This document shows, one piece after another, positions 6,560 through 13,581 of a DNA stretch of 21,706 nt (within the stretch, counting starts at the first letter, position 1; each line of letters begins with the position of its first letter). Below the pieces are notes generated by a model that was not told the DNA's origin, searched no databases, and worked only from the letters and a program-made list of their open reading frames with translations. The DNA lies in contig JAFXBH010000122.1 in assembly GCA_017521875.1 (NCBI GenBank), positions 1 through 21,706 on the forward strand. The letters are read 5' to 3'. The translations under genes were made by a program, and so were the position numbers. Source of the DNA: Oscillospiraceae bacterium (GTDB taxonomy: Bacteria > Bacillota > Clostridia > Oscillospirales > Oscillospiraceae).

Positions 6560-9217
6560 ATGGAGAAGAAACTATTTCCCTCGGATTGTATCAAATTAGA
6601 TGGTCGTATGGATGAAGTGGTATGGAGTCAAGTGGAGGAGCATACCGGTTTCAGAAGAGTGAAAATTGACGGTGAGGTTCTTACAGAGGAGCAGACTTTC
6701 TTCAAAATCATTCCTTGCGAAGACCGTATATATGTTGGACTTAAATGCATGGAACTAGATACTAAGCGTTTGGTGGAAGTGAAACGAGATGCTTGGAATG
6801 CAGAGGGCGCAGAACTGTTTTTCTCTGTCTCCGGAAATTCCTATGATTTCTATCAGTTCTATGTATCTCCCAACAATATCAAAATCACGCTGTATTACGA
6901 AGAAGGCGGCAACATTAAGCCTGACCCTTATGGACCGGAGTGGAATTATGCTACTTATGTTGGCGAGGACTATTGGTCTGCCGAGGTGGAGATTCCTTTC
7001 ACAGCATTCTATATGACTCCCCAGGAACGTTGGAGTTCCAAGTGGCTGGTCAATGTAGGTCGTCGCCACAGAGATGCTAAGGATGCTATTTATGGCAGTA
7101 GTTGGAGCCGTTTGGAGCAGGGTTTCCTATGTCCGGATAAGTTCAATTCTATGGATGGGTTCCCCATTCGTTCTCCCAAGGATGAATTGTGCATTTCTCA
7201 GGTTACTGCTGAAATCACCAAGGAGAAAGAAGATGGCTATTACGGCCTTTTGAATGTCCAGGTTAAGGCGGCATATGGTGGAGAGTATGTGTTTGCATCC
7301 GATTACGCAGACAGCACAACTGTGGTACTGAATAAGGGTATGAATACCTTCTCTGTTCCCTGCCGCTTTAAAAATCTTATCCGGCACACTGTGTCTGTTT
7401 CCTTGACTCGTTTAGAGGACAATGTGGAATTCAAGCGGTATTATCCGGTAACAGTTTCTTATGAGCCAATTGCGATTTCCTTTACAAAACCGGAATATCG
7501 GGCCAATTTCTATCCCGGTCAGGATACAACCAGCATCGAAGGTAAAGTGAAGGCAGCATTGCCTGTTACCTTGAAATTGGAAGGCCCTGGCATTGAGACG
7601 CAGGTGATTACACCCGACGCAGACGGCAATTTCGCGTTTACTACTCCCAATTTTGAAATAGGTGATGCATTCCTGACTGCCACCACCGCAGAAAAAGAAA
7701 TTGTAAAGAAGATCCGTAATCTGCCGCCCTCTGAGCATATGATGACTTGGATTTCCGGGGGCAACCTGATTGTAGACGGAAAAGCGGTGATGCGCCGGAA
7801 TATTGCCGGTGAATACTGGATGGGCGGCGAAGCCTTTGACCGGAGATTCCGTGCAGATAACATGCATCTGACACCCAGTATGGATATGCAGAATGAGCCT
7901 TTGGCAGCAGGTCGTGTGATTCGCGGCTCTGAAAATATGGGTGGTGAGGCCACTTTGGATGCCAGACCCAGCGATAAAATGTATGAAATTGTGGCTGGCG
8001 TAATTGAGCGCAATCGAGACAATGATTTTGCATACTACTATATCAGCGATGAACCGGAGTGCCGTTATGTATCTCCCGTTTACTTGAAATACATCTATGA
8101 TTTTATTAAGGAACTGGACCCCTACCATGTTGTGATGATAGCCACCAGAGCCGCGGATGTGTTTGTGGATTCTGCTGACTGGTTTGAAACTCATCCCTAC
8201 ATCAATCCCTGCACGGATAAGAATGGCAAACGTGTCTATATTCGTCCTATCTCCTCTGTGGGTAAATTCGTGGACGATATTGTTAATTTGAACAGACCGG
8301 ATAAGTGTATCGGCCTTTGCACGACCTGCTTTGCCGGTTTGCCGGGAAGAAAAGATCCCTATCCCACATTCGAGGAATACATCTGCCATACTTGGGTTGG
8401 CCTGCTCCACGGCAGTAAAACGCTGATGCCCTATGCCTATCATGATATTAACGACCGGGCATCTATTTACGAAGGCGCACGGTATGTTTTTGCCAGTGTG
8501 GAGGCTTTGGAAGACTTGCTTCTCCACGGCAAGCGCACCATCCTGCAAAGAGATGATAAGATTAACGCTGTTCTGTTTGAGTTAGGCGATGAGAAGATGT
8601 TTGCCCTGTGTAACATGACCAATGATCCGCAACAGGTAACATTGGATGGCATCAGCGGAACATGGTACGGATTCCGCATGAACAGTCAGATTACTGGCAA
8701 TACCTTTGCGCTGAAGCCGCTGGAGGTGCTGATCGGCACTACTGCCGTCAAGGACGAAGGCCTTTCTACCTTCGACGAGGCACTTGCAGTAGTGGAAAAG
8801 GCAGAGAGTGAAAGAAAACAGAATCGTAGTTTGTTGTTTGAGAGATTCGATGATTTGGAAATTTCCCAGTATCCCAGCGCTCTCAGCATATGGGAAACAA
8901 CATGGAACAGAAGACTGTTTGACGGCGTTCGGGACAATTATGCCTGGATGAATAAAATTCCCGGTGAGAAATATCTGGAATTGAACCTGACCAAAGTACA
9001 ACCCCACTTCAATAAGGTTCTTATCAGTGGCTATAATGTTGCAGATATGGAAATTTGGGTGAGAAACAACGGTGAATTAAGTATGCCTGAAATAGTCGAG
9101 GTCAAGACAGAAGAATTCTCTACCACATTCCTGCTGAAAGACCGAATCTGCCCTGATGCCCTACGGCTTGTGTTTAAGGCAGAAAAAGTAGAACTCTACG
9201 AAATTGAAGTGTTCTAA
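6560..9217 (+). CDS. Putative intracellular glycosidase with CBM9-like N-terminal domain, paralogue 1
   Basis: A protein of 885 residues without a signal peptide, so probably cytoplasmic. Residues about 12-205 look like a CBM9/DOMON-type sugar-binding sandwich (LDGRMDEVVW, then FFSVSGNSYDFYQFYVSP). Residues about 205-395 are beta-rich and Ig-like. Residues about 395-690 look like a TIM barrel, with the strand-end motif YYISDEPE (Asp497-Glu498-Pro-Glu500), a setting typical of the acid/base Glu of retaining glycosidases. The C-terminal portion is again beta-rich, with a discoidin-like end (about 760-885). I cannot assign a CAZy family. The start follows GGAAAGGAG at ideal spacing. It is the tandem paralogue of the next gene and probably works on the sugar brought in by the upstream transporter. 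Function is inferred, not shown. Confidence 0.75.
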   Translation: MEKKLFPSDCIKLDGRMDEVVWSQVEEHTGFRRVKIDGEVLTEEQTFFKIIPCEDRIYVGLKCMELDTKRLVEVKRDAWNAEGAELFFSVSGNSYDFYQFYVSPNNIKITLYYEEGGNIKPDPYGPEWNYATYVGEDYWSAEVEIPFTAFYMTPQERWSSKWLVNVGRRHRDAKDAIYGSSWSRLEQGFLCPDKFNSMDGFPIRSPKDELCISQVTAEITKEKEDGYYGLLNVQVKAAYGGEYVFASDYADSTTVVLNKGMNTFSVPCRFKNLIRHTVSVSLTRLEDNVEFKRYYPVTVSYEPIAISFTKPEYRANFYPGQDTTSIEGKVKAALPVTLKLEGPGIETQVITPDADGNFAFTTPNFEIGDAFLTATTAEKEIVKKIRNLPPSEHMMTWISGGNLIVDGKAVMRRNIAGEYWMGGEAFDRRFRADNMHLTPSMDMQNEPLAAGRVIRGSENMGGEATLDARPSDKMYEIVAGVIERNRDNDFAYYYISDEPECRYVSPVYLKYIYDFIKELDPYHVVMIATRAADVFVDSADWFETHPYINPCTDKNGKRVYIRPISSVGKFVDDIVNLNRPDKCIGLCTTCFAGLPGRKDPYPTFEEYICHTWVGLLHGSKTLMPYAYHDINDRASIYEGARYVFASVEALEDLLLHGKRTILQRDDKINAVLFELGDEKMFALCNMTNDPQQVTLDGISGTWYGFRMNSQITGNTFALKPLEVLIGTTAVKDEGLSTFDEALAVVEKAESERKQNRSLLFERFDDLEISQYPSALSIWETTWNRRLFDGVRDNYAWMNKIPGEKYLELNLTKVQPHFNKVLISGYNVADMEIWVRNNGELSMPEIVEVKTEEFSTTFLLKDRICPDALRLVFKAEKVELYEIEVF

Positions 9218-9235
9218 TTGACAAGTTTTGGAGTG

Positions 9236-9275
9236 AAATCGGGTGGCATTTGCCACCCGATTTTTCACCTTTTCT
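9236..9275 (+). terminator. Intrinsic terminator after paralogue 1
   Basis: A perfect 12-bp stem (9236-9247 with 9252-9263, loop ATTT) ending in a run of T, 18 bases after the stop codon. It separates the two paralogues into independent transcripts. The remaining DNA to the promoter at 9360 is A/T-rich and shows no gene. Confidence 0.88.
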
Positions 9276-9359
9276 AAGATCAAAAGAAGACACTTTCGGT
9301 TGTTAAATTTTAGGTAATTTTTCACAAAAAAATCAGGCGTTTTTTTACAAAAAAGACCA

Positions 9360-9387
9360 TTGCAATTCCTGCTTGGTTTGATATAAT
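9360..9387 (+). promoter_or_regulatory. Sigma-A promoter of the second tandem glycosidase-like gene
   Basis: TTGCAA (9360-9365), 16-base spacer, perfect TATAAT (9382-9387) with TGA in front as an extended -10. Sequence after the -10 box (GACCATAAG) matches GAGCATAAG downstream of the promoter at 6372, so promoter and leader were duplicated together with the gene. Confidence 0.75.
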
Positions 9388-9393
9388 GACCAT

Positions 9394-9543
9394 AAGTGAA
9401 TTTGAAAAATTCACCTTAAAAAAACGGAAAAACGTTGATAAATCAAGAGTGTTGCGCCTTGCAGAAGTCGCTTTCAAAGAAAAAGACAAGACTGAACTGT
9501 GCAACCGAATATCCTTATATAAGGATATTGGAAAGGAGAAAAA
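9394..9543 (+). promoter_or_regulatory. Structured 5' leader RNA, copy 2 (candidate cis-regulatory element)
   Basis: The counterpart of the leader at 6406. P1 is a perfect 8-bp hairpin, GTGAATTT 9396-9403 with AAATTCAC 9407-9414, at the predicted 5' end. P2 pairs AACG 9423-9426 with CGTT 9433-9436. The conserved AAATCAAGAG is at 9440-9449. P3 pairs GTTGCGC 9451-9457 with GTGCAAC 9499-9505, with one G-T pair. P4 is a perfect 22-bp palindrome at 9508-9529, arms AATATCCTT/AAGGATATT, touching the ribosome site GGAAAGGAG. Base changes relative to copy 1 keep pairing in P1, P2 and P4; P3 lies in register slightly shifted. An open frame running through this leader is regarded as chance. Confidence 0.5.
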
Positions 9544-12192
9544 ATGGAGAAGAAACTATTTCCCTCGGATTGTATCAAATTAGATGGCCGTATGGACGAA
9601 CCGGTATGGAATGAGGTTGAGGAGTATACTGGGTTTAAGGAAGTAAAAATTGACGGTCAACTGCTTACGGAAGAACAGACATTTTTCAAGATTATTCCCT
9701 GCGAAGACTGTATTTATGTTGGCGTGTATTGTGCCATGAATGACATGAAAGCCGCCATGGAAAGAAAGTGCGATGCTTGGGCTGCAGAAGGTGTGGAGTT
9801 GTTTTTCTCTGCCACTGGAAATCCCTATGACTTCTATCAGTTCTATGTATCTCCCAAGAACATTAAAATCACCAAGTATTATGAAGAGGGTGGCAATATC
9901 ACCCCTGATCCCTATGAGCCTGAGTGGAATTATGCCACACACATTGGTGAAGACTATTGGACTGCTGAGGTGGAACTGCCTCTGACTGCGTTCTATATGA
10001 CTGCACAGGAGCGTTGGAGTACAGAGTGGCTGGTCAATGTGGCGCGGCGCCATAGAGATGCGCGGAATGGTATATATCTGAGTAGTTGGAGTTATCTGGA
10101 GGATGGTTTCCTGTTTCCGACCAAATTCAATTCTTTGGACGGTTTCCCCATTCGTTCCCCCAAGAATGAATTGAACATTTCTCAGGTTACTGCTGAGATT
10201 ATCCAGGAGAAGGAAGATGGCTATTACGGTCTTCTCCATGTGCAGGTGAAAGTAGCATACGGCGGAGAATATGAGTTCAACTCTGATTACGCAGATACCG
10301 CTACCGTTATGCTCAATAAGGGCTTGAATACATTCACCGTTCCTTGCCATTTCGAAAACCTTACCCGCTACAAAGTAATGGTATCCCTGACCCGGGCAGA
10401 GGACAATGTGGAGTTTAAGCGGTACTATCCTGTAACGGTTTCTTACGAGCCCATCGTGCTTTCCTTCACCAAGCCGGAATACCGTGCCAATTTTTATCCC
10501 GGCCAGGATTGCACCAGTATCGAAGGTAAAGTAAAGGCCGCCCTGCCCGTTACCTTGAAACTGGAAGGCCCCGGCATTGAGACCCAGGTGATCACCCCCA
10601 ACGAGGATGGCAGTTTCGTATTTGCCACCCCCAACTTTGAAAAGGGCGATGCATTCCTGACTGCTACCACCGCAGAAAACGAAGTCGTAATTAAGATTCG
10701 CAATCTTCCCCCTTCTGATCATATGATGACATGGATCTCCGAGGGCAAGCTGATCGTAAACGGCAAACCGGTCTTACGCCGTAACCTGTACGGTGATCAC
10801 TGGTTTGGCGGTGAAGCATTCCAACGCAGATATGATGCAGACGACCTGCATCAAACGCTTGATATTTGCCAACAGGACGGCACGTTGGAAGCCGCCCGTG
10901 TGATCCCCGGCTCTGAATCTATGGGCGGCGAGGCTACTCTGGATGCCAGACCCAGCGATCAGATGATGGAACACGTCAGAAAGGTAGTAGAGGCAAACCG
11001 GAACCGCGATTTTGCCTATTACTATATCTGCGATGAACCGGAATGCCGGTATGTATCTCCCATTTATCTGAAATATATTTATGACTATATCACAGATGTG
11101 GATCCCTATCATGCTGTTATGATGGCCTCCCGCGCTGCGGATGTGTATGTGGATGCCGCCGACTGGTTTGAGACCCACCCCTACATCAATCCCAGTACGG
11201 ACAAGAATGGCAACCGTGTCTATATCCGTCCCATTAACTCCGTGGGCAAATTTGTAGATGATATTGCCAATCTGAACAGATCTGATAAGTGTATCGGTTT
11301 CTTGCCTACTTGCTTTGGTGCTTTGCGGGAAAGAAAAAATCCGTATCCTACCTTTGAGGAATATATCTGCCATACATGGGCAGCCATGGTTCACGGCGTT
11401 AAGACCTTGTGGCCCTATGCTTACCACGATATCAATGACCGGGCATCTATTTATGAAGGCGCACGATACGTGTTCTCTAGCCTTGAAGCACTGGAAGACC
11501 TGATTCTCCACGCAAAGCGTACTGTACTGCTGAGAAATGAGATTTTTGAGGCTGCTCTGTATGAATTGGGCGATGAGAAGATGTTCGTTCTGGTGAATAC
11601 CACCAATGAATCTCAGAAGGTAACCCTGGACGGCATCAGCGGCACTTGGTATAATTTCCGTCGCGGCAATCAGATTACCGGCAATACCTTCGAACTGAAG
11701 CCGTTGGAGGTAGTGATTGGTACTTCTAAGGTAAGAGATGCCGGTCTTCCCACCTTTGAAGAAGCATTGGCTTTGGTGGAGAAACTGGAGAACAAGAGAA
11801 AGAGCAGCCCCAGCCTGTTGTTCGAGAGAAGATGGGATATGGAGATTATCCCCTCTGCCGGTGTTTACGCATTTGGCTGGGTTGACAAACTCTTTGACGG
11901 CGTTGAGGACAACTTGGGCATTACACTGACCAACGGGGAAGGATCGTTCCTGGAACTGAAGTTTACCGATGTACATCCCACATTTAATAAGGTTGTTGTC
12001 CGTGGTCGTTATGTTGCGGATATGGAAATCAAGGTGAGAAATAACGGCGAACTCAGTGTTCCTGAGATTGCAGATATGCGCACCGAGGAATTTGCCACAA
12101 CCTTCCTGCTGAAGGATGCCATTTGCCCCGAGGCTCTGCGTCTGGAATTTAAGAGCAAATTTGTAGAACTCTACGAAATCGAAGTATATTAA
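9544..12192 (+). CDS. Putative intracellular glycosidase with CBM9-like N-terminal domain, paralogue 2
   Basis: An 882-residue homologue of the preceding gene along its whole length; 51 of the first 60 residues are identical. It shows the same order: CBM9-like sandwich (about 12-205), Ig-like region (205-395), barrel-like region (395-690) with YYICDEPE at Asp497-Glu498-Pro-Glu500, then beta-rich C-terminal parts. No signal peptide is present. Differences cluster in the putative barrel loops (for example LPTCFGALRERKNP here against LCTTCFAGLPGRKDP) and in the segment around residues 760-800, which may mean a different linkage or sugar. It has its own promoter, leader and terminator. The start region is almost identical to that of paralogue 1 at the DNA level. 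The CAZy family is not recognised and hydrolase activity is inference. Confidence 0.75.
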   Translation: MEKKLFPSDCIKLDGRMDEPVWNEVEEYTGFKEVKIDGQLLTEEQTFFKIIPCEDCIYVGVYCAMNDMKAAMERKCDAWAAEGVELFFSATGNPYDFYQFYVSPKNIKITKYYEEGGNITPDPYEPEWNYATHIGEDYWTAEVELPLTAFYMTAQERWSTEWLVNVARRHRDARNGIYLSSWSYLEDGFLFPTKFNSLDGFPIRSPKNELNISQVTAEIIQEKEDGYYGLLHVQVKVAYGGEYEFNSDYADTATVMLNKGLNTFTVPCHFENLTRYKVMVSLTRAEDNVEFKRYYPVTVSYEPIVLSFTKPEYRANFYPGQDCTSIEGKVKAALPVTLKLEGPGIETQVITPNEDGSFVFATPNFEKGDAFLTATTAENEVVIKIRNLPPSDHMMTWISEGKLIVNGKPVLRRNLYGDHWFGGEAFQRRYDADDLHQTLDICQQDGTLEAARVIPGSESMGGEATLDARPSDQMMEHVRKVVEANRNRDFAYYYICDEPECRYVSPIYLKYIYDYITDVDPYHAVMMASRAADVYVDAADWFETHPYINPSTDKNGNRVYIRPINSVGKFVDDIANLNRSDKCIGFLPTCFGALRERKNPYPTFEEYICHTWAAMVHGVKTLWPYAYHDINDRASIYEGARYVFSSLEALEDLILHAKRTVLLRNEIFEAALYELGDEKMFVLVNTTNESQKVTLDGISGTWYNFRRGNQITGNTFELKPLEVVIGTSKVRDAGLPTFEEALALVEKLENKRKSSPSLLFERRWDMEIIPSAGVYAFGWVDKLFDGVEDNLGITLTNGEGSFLELKFTDVHPTFNKVVVRGRYVADMEIKVRNNGELSVPEIADMRTEEFATTFLLKDAICPEALRLEFKSKFVELYEIEVY

Positions 12193-12210
12193 TGTGTTTT
12201 GTTTCTAAGC

Positions 12211-12245
12211 AACCGGGCGGCGCGAAAGTACCGCCCGGTTTTTCT
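12211..12245 (+). terminator. Intrinsic terminator after paralogue 2
   Basis: A perfect 10-bp GC-rich stem (12211-12220 with 12231-12240, 10-base loop) followed by TTTTTC. It ends the carbohydrate locus. Confidence 0.88.
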
Positions 12246-12285
12246 TATAAAAAGGTAGATTTTAATGGATTTTTTTGGAATGATG

Positions 12286-12294
12286 TGGTATAGT
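12286..12294 (+). promoter_or_regulatory. Probable extended -10 promoter of the COG0523 GTPase gene
   Basis: TGG followed by TATAGT (12289-12294) makes an extended -10, with a second possible -10, TATACT, directly behind it at 12295-12300. No convincing -35 box is at the right distance; TTGGAA at 12275 is too close. A weak -35 would suit a promoter controlled by a regulator binding the adjacent inverted repeat. Confidence 0.45.
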
Positions 12295-12299
12295 TATAC

Positions 12300-12319
12300 T
12301 GTACAGATATGCCTGTACA
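12300..12319. promoter_or_regulatory. Inverted repeat at the predicted transcription start; operator candidate
   Basis: Arms TGTACAG (12300-12306) and CTGTACA (12313-12319) are perfect inverted repeats around ATATGC. The site overlaps the second -10 candidate and the predicted start, where a bound repressor would block transcription. A metal-responsive repressor is a reasonable guess because the gene is a metallochaperone-like GTPase, but the arms do not match the Bacillus Zur or Fur box as I know it. It could also be a small RNA hairpin. Confidence 0.4.
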
Positions 12320-12353
12320 TTGAAAAATGATAACAAGGAAAGCGTGAAGACAT

Positions 12354-13580
12354 ATGACAAAAATTGATATATACTCTGGATTTTTGGGTGCAGGTAAGAC
12401 TACCTTGATCAAGAAAATGATCTCTGAATGTTACGCAGGTCAGAAACTGGTGCTGATTGAAAACGAATTTGGCGAGATCGGCATTGACGGTGGTTTTTTG
12501 CAGGACGCAGGTGTTAACATCACTGAGATGAACTCCGGCTGCATTTGCTGCAGTCTGGTTGGAGATTTTGGCAAAGCCCTGACGCAAGTAATTGCAGATT
12601 ACGCTCCTGACCGGATCGTAATTGAACCCTCCGGTGTGGGCAAACTGTCCGATGTGATTGCAGCGGTGCAGAAAGTTGCCGATGAAAATGTGGTGCTGGA
12701 TTGTACCGTTGCTGTTGCAGATGCCAGCAAGGTAAAGGTCTATATGAAGAACTTCGGTGAGTTCTATAATAATCAGATTGAAACCGCATCTACAATTATT
12801 TTGTCCCGCACAGATGCCGTTGCCCAGCAGAAACTGGATGCGGCAGTAGAATTGCTCCGGGAACATAATGCCAGTGCCACCATTGTTACCACCCCCTGGG
12901 ATCAACTCACCGGCAATCAACTGATGGAAGCAATGCAGGGTGATGCAAAGGTATCTGCTGATTTGGCAGAACTGGAGAAGGAACTCCACCATCACCACGG
13001 GGAACATTGTTGCTGCGGTCATGACCACGGTGAACATCACCACCACGACCACGAGGAGCACCACTGCTGTGGCCACCACGATGAGCATCACCACCACGAC
13101 CACGAGGAACACCACTGCTGCGGCCACCACGATGAGCATCATCACCACGACCACGAGGAACACCACTGTTGTGGCCACCACGGTGAGCATCACCACCACG
13201 ACCACGAGGAGCATCACTGCTGCGGCCACCACGATGAGCATCACCACCATGACCATGATGAACACTGCTCCTGCGGCCATGACCACGATCATCACGATCA
13301 CCACGCAGACGAGGTGTTCCAGTCCTGGGGCGTAGAGACCCATAAGAAATTCACTATGGATACGATCCGCAATGCTCTGGAAACTTTGGATAGCGGTGCT
13401 TGCGGCGTTGTCCTACGAGCCAAAGGTATCGTGGCAGCAGAGGATGGCAACTGGATTCATTTTGACTATGTCCCCGGAGAGATCAATCTCCGCACCGGTG
13501 CAGCCGCTATTACAGGCAAACTGTGTGTCATTGGCGCAGAATTGAAAGAATCCGAGATTGCAGAACTGTTTGGAGTGTAA
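12354..13580 (+). CDS. COG0523/ZNG1-type GTPase metallochaperone with His/Cys-rich repeat tract
   Basis: A 408-residue member of the CobW/COG0523 family, G3E GTPases that deliver metal to target proteins. Visible motifs: Walker A GFLGAGKTT (residues 9-17), ENEFGEIGID (36-45), the metal-binding CxCC (Cys63, Cys65, Cys66), EPSG, and SRTD at 151-154 in the place of the guanine-specificity NKxD. Residues 226-310 hold five 17-residue repeats rich in His and Cys, preceded by a degenerate stretch. The CobW C-terminal domain follows from about 318 (FQSWGVETHKKFTMDTIRNAL onward in type). The tract probably buffers or senses zinc or nickel; zinc is the favoured guess. The gene overlaps nothing but is followed two bases later by a related P-loop protein, so the two are co-transcribed. 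Confidence 0.9.
   Translation: MTKIDIYSGFLGAGKTTLIKKMISECYAGQKLVLIENEFGEIGIDGGFLQDAGVNITEMNSGCICCSLVGDFGKALTQVIADYAPDRIVIEPSGVGKLSDVIAAVQKVADENVVLDCTVAVADASKVKVYMKNFGEFYNNQIETASTIILSRTDAVAQQKLDAAVELLREHNASATIVTTPWDQLTGNQLMEAMQGDAKVSADLAELEKELHHHHGEHCCCGHDHGEHHHHDHEEHHCCGHHDEHHHHDHEEHHCCGHHDEHHHHDHEEHHCCGHHGEHHHHDHEEHHCCGHHDEHHHHDHDEHCSCGHDHDHHDHHADEVFQSWGVETHKKFTMDTIRNALETLDSGACGVVLRAKGIVAAEDGNWIHFDYVPGEINLRTGAAAITGKLCVIGAELKESEIAELFGV
13029..13283 (+). repeat. Five 51-bp tandem repeats encoding a His/Cys-rich metal-binding tract
   Basis: Copies begin at 13029, 13080, 13131, 13182 and 13233. Each encodes 17 residues with consensus (D/G)EHHHHDHEEHHCCGHH; the first four differ only in the first residue, and the fifth is degenerate (DEHCSCGHD at its end). 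DNA copies differ at synonymous sites such as GAG/GAA, TGC/TGT and CAC/CAT, so the protein pattern is kept under selection while the DNA has drifted. Copy number may vary between strains. Confidence 0.95.
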
Positions 13581-13581
13581 T

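Noticed and set aside
9386..9583. A 65-codon plus-strand frame covering leader 2
   Set aside because: It has no ribosome site, begins at the predicted transcription start and overlaps paralogue 2 in another frame. Leader 1 has no equivalent frame.
7412..11976. Long minus-strand frames of about 380-400 codons within both tandem paralogues
   Set aside because: They mirror the coding frames of the paralogues, show no recognisable motifs and lack promoters or ribosome sites.
13029..13283. Tandem repeats considered as a CRISPR array
   Set aside because: The repeats are directly adjacent without unique spacers and lie in frame inside a GTPase gene.
12294..13343. Minus-strand frame of 349 codons rich in Val and Met
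   Set aside because: It is the antisense reading of the His/Cys repeat (His and Asp codons read backwards as Val and Met), so it is low-complexity shadow sequence.
13558..13581. Upstream TTG start for the YcgQ-fused P-loop protein
   Set aside because: It lies within the preceding gene without a ribosome site; ATG 13582 follows TTTGGAG at good distance.
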